From Ferdinandcohnia sp047246645 (GTDB lineage: Bacteria > Bacillota > Bacilli > Bacillales > Bacillaceae_L): a stretch of 64,000 bases of DNA. Position 1 is the first letter of the stretch. Each line of letters begins with the position of its first letter. Under the pieces are notes generated by a model that did not search any database, was not told the origin of the DNA, and was given only the letters and a program-made list of their open reading frames with translations. Positions 8,050 through 15,268 of the stretch are shown here, in pieces. Position numbers and translations under genes: made by a program. The stretch covers positions 186,001 through 250,000 of the forward strand of contig NZ_JBFOKR010000002.1 in the NCBI RefSeq assembly GCF_047246645.1, given 5' to 3'.

Positions 8050-9606
8050 ATGCGCAAAAATCCACTTCAAATGTATATGCAGAAGTTTAAAAATATACAA
8101 AAGCCAAACCCTGATAATTATCCAGAACAGTCTTCTACAGAAGATATTGAAAGAAAAAAACAAAATATTGATGTAGTACTTGATTCGAATATTTCCACAT
8201 TAAAAGAAATCTACTCAATTCCTGATAATAGTGATGTAAAACTCCATAACATTACAATTAATGGATTAAATAAGAATGCAGTACTTTGCTTTATTTCAAC
8301 AATAATTGACGCACAAATCGTTAATAGTCAAGTAATAAAGCCACTGCTAGAAAATCAAGACGGATCTAAAACAATTGAGAATATTGTCGCGATCCAATCT
8401 ATACAAGCTATTCAAACGATTTCAGAGGCGGTCCAGGGAATTAATTCCGGTTCTTCTGTTCTATTTATCGATGGTGACGAGAATGCCTATATATTTGCTA
8501 CTACTAATTTTCAAGCACGCTCAGTAGAAAAAGCGGAAAATGAGGTTGTAATAAAAGGACCTAAAGAATCTTTTAATGAGAAAGTTGAAACAAATATATC
8601 CTTAGTCAGAAAAAAAATACGAAGCGAAAACTTAATTGTAGAGCAAATACCTATATCAAAGCGTTCACATAATGATTTATATATCCTGTATATTAAAGAC
8701 TTAGCCAATGATAAATTAATAAAAAACATAAAAGAAAGGGTAAACGCACTCGATGTAGATGCTATCCAAAACCTTTCTCTCTTAGAGCAGTATATCGAGG
8801 AAAGACCTTATTCTATGTTTCCCAGCATTTTGTTTACGGAACGACCAGACAGGGCTGCATCCTTTCTTGAAGATGGCTACATTATTTTATTAATGAATAA
8901 TTCACCGTCATCGCTAATTCTTCCTGCAACCTTTTGGTCATTTATTCACAATCCTGAAGATCATTATCTACGTTATATGTATGGTAATTTCACAAGACTA
9001 CTAAGAGTAATAGCAATCTTTATTACTATTTTTGGATCTGCTATTTACGTTTCTGTTACTAATTATCATGCTGAAATGGTACCTACTGATTTATTATTAG
9101 CTATTTCGGCAACACGTGAAAAAGTTCCTTTTCCCTCTTTTATTGAAATACTAATGATGGAATTTGCATTTGAATTAATTAGAGAGGCTGGACTTCGCGT
9201 CCCTGCACCAATAGGTCCGACAATCGGAATTGTAGGCGCTTTAATATTAGGTCAGGCTGCTGTACAAGCAAACATTGTAAGTCCCATTGTAGTTATTGTA
9301 GTGGCATTAGGAGGAGTTTGTTCCTTTACAGTAAGTGATATTAGCATGAACTTTGCAGTTCGCATAAGCCGATTTATCTTTATTTTCGCCTCAGGATTAT
9401 TTGGTATTTATGGTATGACTGCTTTGTTCACCACAGCTTTGTTCTATCTTGTATCAACTAAATCCTTCGGTGTTCCTTATTTATCACCAATGTCACCAAG
9501 ATATATATCCGCAAAGGATACAATTATGAGACAGCTTATTAAAAAAGAGCGATTTAGACCAGGATATGTTAAGCCTAAGGATATTATAAAAAAAGCAGAG
9601 GACTAG
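8050..9606 (+). CDS. GerA-family spore germinant receptor subunit A
   Basis: A 518-residue protein of the GerA/GerKA family: a soluble N-terminal part (about 1-300) followed by a hydrophobic C-terminal membrane domain. Segments such as ERPYSMFPSILFTERPD and REAGLRVPAPIGPTIG are family hallmarks. Subunit A sits in the inner membrane of the spore and acts in nutrient sensing and ion release. It starts the four-gene receptor operon. Which nutrient it senses cannot be read from sequence. TGGAGC lies 7 bases before the ATG. Confidence 0.94.
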   Translation: MRKNPLQMYMQKFKNIQKPNPDNYPEQSSTEDIERKKQNIDVVLDSNISTLKEIYSIPDNSDVKLHNITINGLNKNAVLCFISTIIDAQIVNSQVIKPLLENQDGSKTIENIVAIQSIQAIQTISEAVQGINSGSSVLFIDGDENAYIFATTNFQARSVEKAENEVVIKGPKESFNEKVETNISLVRKKIRSENLIVEQIPISKRSHNDLYILYIKDLANDKLIKNIKERVNALDVDAIQNLSLLEQYIEERPYSMFPSILFTERPDRAASFLEDGYIILLMNNSPSSLILPATFWSFIHNPEDHYLRYMYGNFTRLLRVIAIFITIFGSAIYVSVTNYHAEMVPTDLLLAISATREKVPFPSFIEILMMEFAFELIREAGLRVPAPIGPTIGIVGALILGQAAVQANIVSPIVVIVVALGGVCSFTVSDISMNFAVRISRFIFIFASGLFGIYGMTALFTTALFYLVSTKSFGVPYLSPMSPRYISAKDTIMRQLIKKERFRPGYVKPKDIIKKAED

Positions 9607-9612
9607 GTAACT

Positions 9613-10731
9613 ATGGAGCAGGACCAAACAAAAGGTAAGGTTGGAATAAGAGAATATGTTGCAATTATTTTACTAACAGTTGGAGTAAAGTTATCCGATG
9701 ATACACCTGCTATTTTAGTTGAGCATCTTAGAAATGCTTATTGGATGGCACCTCTGGTTATTGCAGTTTTCTTGTTCCTTCCTACGATACTACTACTAAA
9801 AGTTGTAGGTGCTTATGGGAACAAAAAGAATCTACACGATATCATTATACATTTATTTGGTAAATATTTAGGAAACTTTCTATCCTTATTTTTATTATCC
9901 GGTTTATTTACGTCTATAACAGTTGATTCTGGTATTTATGTAGATATCATTGGCACGATGTATTTTACGAATACACCTTCTGTAATGATTTATATTGTGT
10001 TAATAGGAGTTTGTGCATATGGTGCCAAAAAGGGAATACAGCACATAGGAACTGTGTCGTGGTTAGTTTTGTTTTACATCAAAGCAACGCTTATTTTGGC
10101 ACTAATTTTAGCCTTGAGGAATAGTACTGTATCTTTCATGTTCCCTTTTTTCGGAACAGGACTTTTAGACATAGTTAAACAAAGTGTAACACATACTACT
10201 TTTTTTGCGGAATTTCTTTTTATAGCGCTTATTGCACCATTTTTAACTTCTGCCTCTGATTTTAAAAAAGGAACATTATTTGCTTTTGGAATAGTAGCCA
10301 TAGAGATGAGTATATCTTTTATTGTTTTTTTGTGTCTATTTGACTATGAGCCTTTACAGACACTTAATTATCCGTATCATGAACTTATTCGCTTGATTAG
10401 TATAGGCTTTCTAACAAATATTGAAACCTTTTTCTTCCCGATATGGCTACTAGCTGCTTTTATTCGATTTTCTTTTTATTTATTTATCATTTCTTTGTTC
10501 TTTGGTGGAATCTTTAATATTAAAAAATTTGAAAACCTAACTCCAATTTTTGGGACATTAGCTGTTATTGTCGGATTGATTCCTGAAACCCCAACGTTTA
10601 CTATCTATCAAATAAAAGATACATTAATTCACTTTCATAGCCTACTTTTTCTTTTCTTACCTTGTATTATGTGGGTAATTGCAAAATTCAAAGGAGATTT
10701 TAAAAATGAAAAGCCTACTAAATCTTCTTAA
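9613..10731 (+). CDS. GerB-family spore germinant receptor subunit B
   Basis: A 372-residue integral membrane protein of the spore-germination branch of the amino acid-polyamine-organocation transporter fold (GerAB/GerBB/GerKB). It has about ten hydrophobic segments; LTVGVKLSDDTPAILVEHLRNAYWMAP near the N-terminus is the first helix region typical of the family. In B. subtilis the B subunit contributes the ligand-binding site. It begins 6 bases after subunit A and overlaps subunit C by 26 bases. Confidence 0.94.
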   Translation: MEQDQTKGKVGIREYVAIILLTVGVKLSDDTPAILVEHLRNAYWMAPLVIAVFLFLPTILLLKVVGAYGNKKNLHDIIIHLFGKYLGNFLSLFLLSGLFTSITVDSGIYVDIIGTMYFTNTPSVMIYIVLIGVCAYGAKKGIQHIGTVSWLVLFYIKATLILALILALRNSTVSFMFPFFGTGLLDIVKQSVTHTTFFAEFLFIALIAPFLTSASDFKKGTLFAFGIVAIEMSISFIVFLCLFDYEPLQTLNYPYHELIRLISIGFLTNIETFFFPIWLLAAFIRFSFYLFIISLFFGGIFNIKKFENLTPIFGTLAVIVGLIPETPTFTIYQIKDTLIHFHSLLFLFLPCIMWVIAKFKGDFKNEKPTKSS

Positions 10732-11962
10732 AATCTTACTTTTAGCAGGTATCTTTATCCCATTAACAGGATGTTGGGATCAAAATGAAATTGACAAAAG
10801 AGCATATGTAGTTGGAATAGGTATTGATAAAGCCGAGAAAGAAGGGAAACTTAAGATAACTTACTTGATTTCAAATCCTGAAGTTGCTTCTATCCAACAA
10901 GGAGGCTCTACTGATGAGCCTCCTCATGAGATTATTACATTTGAAGCTTCTAGTTTTATATCATCTAGAGATATGGCTAACTCAGTAATAGCTAAAACTA
11001 TTACGTATGATATTTTGGATGTAATCATTGTATCTGAAGAGGTGGCAAGAGATAAGGATTTTATTAGGTATATATACGATGCTACTAAAGATCGTGAGAT
11101 TCGTCGCGATACGAAGCTTGTTGTAACGAAAGAAAATGCAAGTAAATTTATTGAAAGAAACAAGCCTACCCTAGAAACAAGACTACATGAATATTTCGAA
11201 TTAATACTTGAAAATACAAAAAATATAGGATTAACCCCTAGTTCAGAACTAAATGTTTTCTTCCGGATAACAGAAGCTGATGCTGATTTATTCCTTGCGA
11301 TTTATGCAACAGCAGAACACGAAGAAGATCCACCACTTCGGGAAAATGAAGATGATATTCTAGCTGGTGAAATAAAAATACAAGGAAAAACTAATCCTTC
11401 TCAAATATTAGGCTCAGCTGTATTTAAAGAAGGGCAAATGATTGGAACATTGACAGGTGAAGAGACGCGTTTAGTGCAAGCATTAAATAAAACTATGCAA
11501 ATGTCTAAGTTTTTTAGTTCAGTACCTGACCCTTTTATGGATCACACCCGAGTAGCAATTAGGGTAAAGGAAAAAGCTGATCCAACAATAAAAGTAGATG
11601 TTTCAAAACCAGCCCCTAAGATTGATGTAACAATACCACTAGAGGTCGAAGTTTTATCAGATCATAGTATGGTGAATTATGCAGAGCATAAGGATAAGAG
11701 GGATAAGCTCAAACAAGTAATTAAAGAGCGAATAGAAGAAAAATATAAAGAATTGGTCAAGAAAACTCAGGAAGAATTTAAAGCTCAACCTTTTGGCTTT
11801 TCCTTGTCTGCCCGGAGGCACTTTCTCACAATCCCTCAATGGGAAAATTATGATTGGTTTAACTCGTACCCGGAAGCTGAGGTTAATGTCAAAGTTGATA
11901 TTACATTAGGTGAATTCGGAAGACAGACTGAATTGCCACGCCATGATAAGATAAGGGATTGA
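10706..11962 (+). CDS. Ger(x)C-family germination lipoprotein, receptor subunit C
   Basis: A 418-residue lipoprotein subunit of the germinant receptor. The N-terminus is a lipoprotein signal peptide with lipobox LTGC (Cys about residue 23), followed by WDQNEIDKRAYVVGIGIDKA, the signature of the GerAC/GerKC family. I chose ATG 10706 because AAGGAG lies upstream; an in-frame TTG at 10679 lacks one. Diacylglyceryl addition to the Cys would anchor it on the outer face of the inner spore membrane. It is followed after 2 bases by the small fourth gene. Confidence 0.94.
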   Translation: MKSLLNLLKILLLAGIFIPLTGCWDQNEIDKRAYVVGIGIDKAEKEGKLKITYLISNPEVASIQQGGSTDEPPHEIITFEASSFISSRDMANSVIAKTITYDILDVIIVSEEVARDKDFIRYIYDATKDREIRRDTKLVVTKENASKFIERNKPTLETRLHEYFELILENTKNIGLTPSSELNVFFRITEADADLFLAIYATAEHEEDPPLRENEDDILAGEIKIQGKTNPSQILGSAVFKEGQMIGTLTGEETRLVQALNKTMQMSKFFSSVPDPFMDHTRVAIRVKEKADPTIKVDVSKPAPKIDVTIPLEVEVLSDHSMVNYAEHKDKRDKLKQVIKERIEEKYKELVKKTQEEFKAQPFGFSLSARRHFLTIPQWENYDWFNSYPEAEVNVKVDITLGEFGRQTELPRHDKIRD

Positions 11963-11964
11963 TT

Positions 11965-12120
11965 ATGAAAATTTTTATTTATGTAATGTTAATTATTATG
12001 ATTTCATATACAGTTGGTGTTGCGAAGTCGTTGTGGAAAGATAATAAAATAGGAGCAATTGCTATATTTTTCTTAGCAATCGCAATAGTTGTTATGCCAT
12101 TCTTTTCAATCCTGAAATGA
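11965..12120 (+). CDS. Small two-helix membrane protein, candidate germinant receptor D subunit
   Basis: A 51-residue protein beginning MKIFIYVMLIIMISYTVGVA. Two hydrophobic segments (about 2-20 and 30-49) flank a short polar stretch, KSLWKDNKIG. It starts 2 bases after the C-subunit stop, so it is almost certainly co-translated with the receptor operon. Several gerA-type operons carry such a small two-helix D gene, which modulates germination. Membership of that group is inferred from position, size and topology only, as these proteins are poorly conserved. Confidence 0.7.
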   Translation: MKIFIYVMLIIMISYTVGVAKSLWKDNKIGAIAIFFLAIAIVVMPFFSILK

Positions 12121-12253
12121 ATCAAAAAAGCAATACGTTCTCTTGCTTATTTTTCAATAGTACAAAATTAGTTTTTTCGTTATGGACAGACACATGTAGC
12201 CAATCTTTCTCATAACATTTAGTAATAGGCAAACGCCTAGAAGGTAGTGTTTT

Positions 12254-12262
12254 CATACATAC
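12254..12262 (+). promoter_or_regulatory. Candidate -10 element of a mother-cell sigma promoter for sigK
   Basis: CATACATAC at 12254-12262 resembles the -10 of sigma-E/sigma-K promoters and lies about 27 bases before the sigK ATG. I could not find a convincing -35 at the proper distance, so this is weak. Confidence 0.25.
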
Positions 12263-12288
12263 ACTACTAGTTATGTGGAGGTGAGCGC

Positions 12289-13002
12289 ATGTCAGGACTT
12301 TTAGCAGCACTAGGTTATTTTGTAAAGGAACTAATTTTCTTAGTATCCTATGTAAAGAACAATGCTTTTCCTCAACCGTTGTCATCCTCCGAAGAAAGGA
12401 AATACTTACAGCTTCTAGCCGAGGGTGATGAGCAGGCACGAAATATTTTAATTGAACATAATTTACGTCTAGTCGCCCATATTGTAAAAAAGTTTGAGAA
12501 TACAGGCGAAGATACGGAAGACCTCATCTCGATAGGGACAATCGGTTTAATTAAAGCTATTGAAAGCTACTCACAGGGAAAAGGAACAAAACTTGCAACA
12601 TATGCTGCTAGATGTATTGAAAATGAAATATTGATGCATTTACGAGCACTGAAAAAGACAAAGAAGGATGTATCTTTGCACGACCCAATTGGTCAGGATA
12701 AAGAAGGAAACGAGATAAGCCTAATTGATGTATTAAAGTCTGAATCAGAGGATGTTATTGAAACGATTCAACTCAATATGGAACTTGAAAAGATAAAGGA
12801 ATATATTGATGTTCTCGATGATCGTGAAAAAGAAGTAATTGTTGGCAGGTTTGGACTAGATTTAAAGAAAGAAAAAACACAACGCGAAATTGCAAAAGAG
12901 CTGGGCATCTCAAGAAGCTATGTTTCCAGAATTGAAAAGCGCGCCTTAATGAAAATGTTTCATGAGTTTTATCGAGCTGAAAAAGAAAAGCGCAGGACAT
13001 AA
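12289..13002 (+). CDS. sigK: Pro-sigma-K, late mother-cell sporulation sigma factor (uninterrupted)
   Basis: A 237-residue sporulation sigma factor driving late mother-cell genes for coat and cortex. The pro-sequence MSGLLAALGYFVKELIFLVS is removed by SpoIVFB, expected between Ser20 and Tyr21. Region 2 (NLRLVAHIVKKF through the IENEILMHLRALKK segment) and the region 4 helix-turn-helix (QREIAKELGISRSYVSRIEK, about 204-223) are intact. In B. subtilis 168 the gene is split by the skin element; here it is one continuous frame. GGAGGTGAGC precedes the ATG. Confidence 0.97.
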   Translation: MSGLLAALGYFVKELIFLVSYVKNNAFPQPLSSSEERKYLQLLAEGDEQARNILIEHNLRLVAHIVKKFENTGEDTEDLISIGTIGLIKAIESYSQGKGTKLATYAARCIENEILMHLRALKKTKKDVSLHDPIGQDKEGNEISLIDVLKSESEDVIETIQLNMELEKIKEYIDVLDDREKEVIVGRFGLDLKKEKTQREIAKELGISRSYVSRIEKRALMKMFHEFYRAEKEKRRT

Positions 13003-13120
13003 GAAAAGCGCAAGCGCCTTGGTCAGCCCCGACAAGCGCTGGAACCCTGACGAGGAGGCTGTTGCCGCCGCAGGAGGGGTGAAGCGACCTCGAGGGGCTA
13101 GGCGCTGGAGCTAGACATCC
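13003..13120. repeat. GC-rich dispersed intergenic element, copy 1 (after sigK)
   Basis: Immediately after the sigK stop lies about 118 bases of GC-rich sequence in an AT-rich region. It starts AAGAAAAGCGCAAGCGCC and ends GGCGCTGGAGCTAGACAT. Ends pair: AGCGCCT (13013-13019) plus AGCCCC (13025-13030) against GGGGCT (13094-13099) plus AGGCGCT (13100-13106). The same end sequences recur at 62489-62557. No reading frame of note. It looks like a miniature dispersed hairpin element of unknown function. Confidence 0.65.
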
Positions 13121-13158
13121 TAGCTATGGTAAAATTTAATAGCCTTTCTAACTTAGAT

Positions 13159-13199
13159 AAAGGGTGGATTGCCAGTTAAGCTATCCACCCTTTACATTT
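13159..13199. terminator. Intrinsic terminator after sigK, also facing a small minus-strand gene
   Basis: AAAGGGTGGAT (13159-13169) and ATCCACCCTTT (13183-13193) form an 11-bp stem followed by ACATTTTT on the plus strand. It ends right at the stop codon of the convergent 26-residue gene. Confidence 0.85.
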
Positions 13200-13280
13200 T
13201 TATAATTCAACACTAACCTCTGTTCCGATAATAATTCCAATTACGGCAGTTACTACAAGTCCCATAACAATTGTGAACAT
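13200..13280 (-). CDS. 26-residue single-span hydrophobic peptide
   Basis: The frame encodes MFTIVMGLVVTAVIGI and continues IIGTEVSVEL: one membrane helix covering nearly the whole peptide. GGAGG lies 10 bases before the ATG, and a terminator directly follows the stop, so the unit has gene-like signals. I do not recognise the family. It is the first of a run of very small minus-strand genes between sigK and yrhC. Confidence 0.5.
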   Translation of the reverse strand: MFTIVMGLVVTAVIGIIIGTEVSVEL

Positions 13281-13438
13281 CTCACATCTACCTCCATATT
13301 AGAGATTGTTTTTCTTCTTATTTTTAATTTATCACTTATTAACGTTGAAAAACTTGTTCACTTTTGAACATTCTGTTAAGGAAAATTGACAAAATTAAGG
13401 CAAACTAAAAGAGCACCCCGAAAGGCACTCTTATGGAA

Positions 13439-13495
13439 TTATTTATTTTTCTTTGAAAACAAAATTGTAAATAATAGAATATGCATCGATAGCAT
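13439..13495 (-). pseudogene. 18-residue YrzI-like N-terminal remnant
   Basis: After a GGAGGAG ribosome-binding site the frame reads MLSMHILLFTILFSKKNK and stops. The hydrophobic start followed by basic residues resembles the N-terminus of the three YrzI-family genes just upstream in transcription order, and the spacing between units is similar. It could be a truncated fourth copy or an independent small peptide. Confidence 0.3.
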
Positions 13496-13518
13496 CCTTA
13501 ACTCCTCCTATTTCTATT

Positions 13519-13575
13519 TTAGGTGGAATCTTTCTCCACAAATAGCCATGCAATTAAAATTAATTTTCTCATCAT
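13519..13575 (-). CDS. 18-residue peptide with ribosome-binding site (doubtful)
   Basis: AAAGGTGG precedes ATG ATG and the frame MMRKLILIAWLFVEKDST. Hydrophobic start and good ribosome-binding site are the only support; the frame is so short that chance is a real possibility. Confidence 0.2.
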   Translation of the reverse strand: MMRKLILIAWLFVEKDST

Positions 13576-13610
13576 TTTAGTTACCACCTTTCATTTGGTT
13601 TGTTTTTAAA

Positions 13611-13751
13611 TTAAAATGTACGATACATTGAGAACTGACGATCTTTCATTTCTTCAAGAAGTTTTTTAGTTCTTTGTTGATGTTCAATTTCTCTGATAGA
13701 CATCTCACGTTTTGCTATTGATATGGTTATAAAGAATAAGTTAATGGTCAT
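13611..13751 (-). CDS. YrzI-family small protein, copy A
   Basis: A 46-residue protein, MTINLFFITISIAKREMSIR then a charged helix EIEHQQRTKKLLEEMKD and ending RQFSMYRTF. A hydrophobic N-terminal segment of about 12 residues precedes a basic/acidic amphipathic helix. This is the layout of the Bac_small_YrzI family, annotated as probable sporulation proteins and often found in several copies. AGGAGGT lies about 7 bases before the ATG. It is one of three tandem paralogs with the same size and spacing. Confidence 0.75.
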   Translation of the reverse strand: MTINLFFITISIAKREMSIREIEHQQRTKKLLEEMKDRQFSMYRTF

Positions 13752-13793
13752 TATTAATTTCACCTCCTATAAGCGTTATCCCCTTTTTGCTTC

Positions 13794-13934
13794 TTAATAA
13801 GAGCGATACGTTAAATACTGGCGTTCCTTCATTTGCTCTATTCGTAAATTTGTTCTTTGCTGTTGCTCAACTTCTTCTATTGAACGTTCTTGTTTTGCTA
13901 TTGAAATAGTTAAAAAGAATAAATTAATCGTCAT
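13794..13934 (-). CDS. YrzI-family small protein, copy B
   Basis: A 46-residue paralog of the neighbouring genes: MTINLFFLTISIAKQERSIE, then a Gln/Glu-rich helix and RQYLTYRSY at the end. The first 15 residues differ from copy A at only two positions (Ile/Leu at 8 and Arg/Gln at 15). AGGAGGTGA precedes the ATG. Tandem arrangement and near-identical start regions indicate local duplication; function unknown, sporulation link is family annotation only. Confidence 0.75.
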   Translation of the reverse strand: MTINLFFLTISIAKQERSIEEVEQQQRTNLRIEQMKERQYLTYRSY

Positions 13935-13971
13935 GGTTTTTCACCTCCTACAAAATTGCTTTACCTCTTTA

Positions 13972-14109
13972 CTACATGTGGTACACAGAAAATTGACGGT
14001 GTTTTTGTTCTTCGATTACTTTTGAAAGTTCATTTCGCTTTTGAATATGTTCGATTGTCATTTCTCGTTTATTTATTGAAATGGTTAAAAATAATAAATG
14101 CAAAGTCAT
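13972..14109 (-). CDS. YrzI-family small protein, copy C
   Basis: A 45-residue paralog, MTLHLLFLTISINKREMTIE, then HIQKRNELSKVIEEQKH and RQFSVYHM. It keeps the hydrophobic start, the K-R-E turn and the RQ(F/Y)xxY end shared by copies A and B but is more divergent. AGGAGGTGA precedes the ATG. It is the first of the three in the direction of transcription. Confidence 0.72.
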   Translation of the reverse strand: MTLHLLFLTISINKREMTIEHIQKRNELSKVIEEQKHRQFSVYHM

Positions 14110-14152
14110 GATTGGTCACCTCCTATAAGTTAATATTTTCATTCTTAAAAAT

Positions 14153-14231
14153 GGGCACAAAAAACCACAGGCAGACTTCTCCTGTGGCAAAAGGGCATAA
14201 TAAAGCCACAGGCAGACTATTCCACCTGTGG
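14153..14231 (-). terminator. Duplicated hairpin with terminator
   Basis: Two hairpins share a direct repeat CCACAGGCAGACT (14164-14176 and 14205-14217). The stems are CCACAGG/CCTGTGG (14164-14170 with 14180-14186) and GCCACAGG/CCTGTGGC (14204-14231). On the minus strand the lower one is followed by six Ts and fits an intrinsic terminator for the 26-residue gene upstream. Confidence 0.7.
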
Positions 14232-14256
14232 CATGATTAATAATTTTAATAAAGCA

Positions 14257-14337
14257 TTAGAAATTATCCACCAATTTGGTCGAATAGAATTTTACATATG
14301 AAGTTTCATTTACTTTGCAAGCAAATCCTTTAATCAT
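14257..14337 (-). CDS. 26-residue soluble peptide of unknown function
   Basis: The frame reads MIKGFACKVNETSYVKFYST and continues KLVDNF. AAGGAGG sits 9 bases before the ATG and a terminator hairpin follows the stop, so it has a complete gene-like unit despite its size. No hydrophobic helix. I do not recognise it. Confidence 0.4.
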   Translation of the reverse strand: MIKGFACKVNETSYVKFYSTKLVDNF

Positions 14338-14425
14338 TTGATTCGACCTCCTTGTTACGTATTTTTTCCTACAAAGGTAATTATAACCAATTAAGCGGTA
14401 TATGTAAACATATATTTCAAAAAAA

Positions 14426-14458
14426 ATCCCTCTCAAGAAATTGAGAAGGATTTTTTAC
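14426..14458 (-). terminator. Intrinsic terminator after yrhC
   Basis: AAAATCCCTCTC, AAGAAATT, GAGAAGGATTTTTT form an imperfect stem with the T run on the minus strand, directly after the yrhC stop. Confidence 0.7.
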
Positions 14459-14697
14459 TGTTCATCTATTTCATTCATTTGTTTTTTATACTTCAATGCT
14501 GCCTTAAAGAATACAAAAGCAACGCTCAATAATACCAATGTAAATCCCATTAAGGCATATATCTGAAATGGTGCTCTCTCTTCAGGAATGATAACACCAA
14601 TATATAAAAATGTACTTATCGCAAGTAGTATATATGCAAAATTTGTGTAGTCTGCAATCTTACTACGAAGGGTCTTTACATCTTTGTCATGATTCAT
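14455..14697 (-). CDS. yrhC: YrhC-family small membrane protein
   Basis: An 80-residue protein with two membrane helices (about 23-42 and 49-70) and a charged C-terminal tail KAALKYKKQMNEIDEQ. It matches the YrhC family, found downstream of mccB in Bacillus; function unknown. I chose ATG 14697 because AGGTGAG lies about 8 bases upstream; an in-frame GTG at 14709 would add four residues without a ribosome-binding site. Here it is separated from mccB by a tandem-repeat array instead of following it directly. Confidence 0.85.
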   Translation of the reverse strand: MNHDKDVKTLRSKIADYTNFAYILLAISTFLYIGVIIPEERAPFQIYALMGFTLVLLSVAFVFFKAALKYKKQMNEIDEQ

Positions 14698-14863
14698 AGA
14701 GCATCTCACCTATCATATTAGTAAACTACTATCTCATCATAACATAAGAAACTTCTAATATCTGAATGTAAATTTCACCAGTTTGATAATAGAAAGACAT
14801 GCAATGGTAGAAGAACCTGCCTAATTCTATCATGTTCTGTAAGAACAATCACTCACACTATAC

Positions 14864-15236
14864 TTACCCACTCATTTCTGGTTTTCTCTCTAAGTGGGCA
14901 CGTTTCCTGTTTTTCTTACCCACTCATTCCTTGTTTCCTTCCTGAGTGGGTACATTTCCCGCCTTTCTTGCCCACTCATTCCTTGTTTCCTTCCTGAGTG
15001 GGTACGTTTTCAGCTATTCTTACCCACTCATTCTTAGTTTCCTTTCTGAGTGGGTACGTTTTCAGCTATTCTTACCCACTCATTTTTAGTTTCCTTTCTA
15101 AGTGGGTACGTTTTCAGCTATTCTTACCCACTCATTCCTGGATTCCTTCCTTAGTGGGTACGCTTCATGCTTTTCTTATCTTCTCGTTCTTGGTTTCCTT
15201 CCCGAATGGGCACGTTTCGCACTTTTCTTCCCCACT
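14864..15236. repeat. Tandem repeat, 52-bp unit, seven copies plus a partial eighth
   Basis: Units start at 14864, 14916, 14968, 15020, 15072, 15124, 15176 and (partial) 15228, an exact 52-base period. Each begins TTACCCACTCATT and carries AGTGGGTACGTTT about 31 bases in. CCCACT(CA) and (TG)AGTGGG within a unit can form a hairpin with a roughly 16-base loop. The outer copies (first and seventh) are the most degenerate. The period is not a multiple of three and open frames across it are by-products. It lies between yrhC and the mccB terminator. Confidence 0.95.
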
Positions 15237-15268
15237 AAAAAAACCTTCCCGAATCGGAAGGTTTCTTC
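15237..15268 (-). terminator. Intrinsic terminator after mccB
   Basis: AAACCTTCC, CGAATC, GGAAGGTTT give a perfect 9-bp stem abutting the mccB stop codon and the end of the tandem repeat; A and T runs flank it. Confidence 0.85.

Noticed and set aside
14864..15236. CRISPR array
   Set aside because: The regular spacing suggests one, but the whole 52-base unit is conserved with no unique spacers, and no cas gene is in the window.
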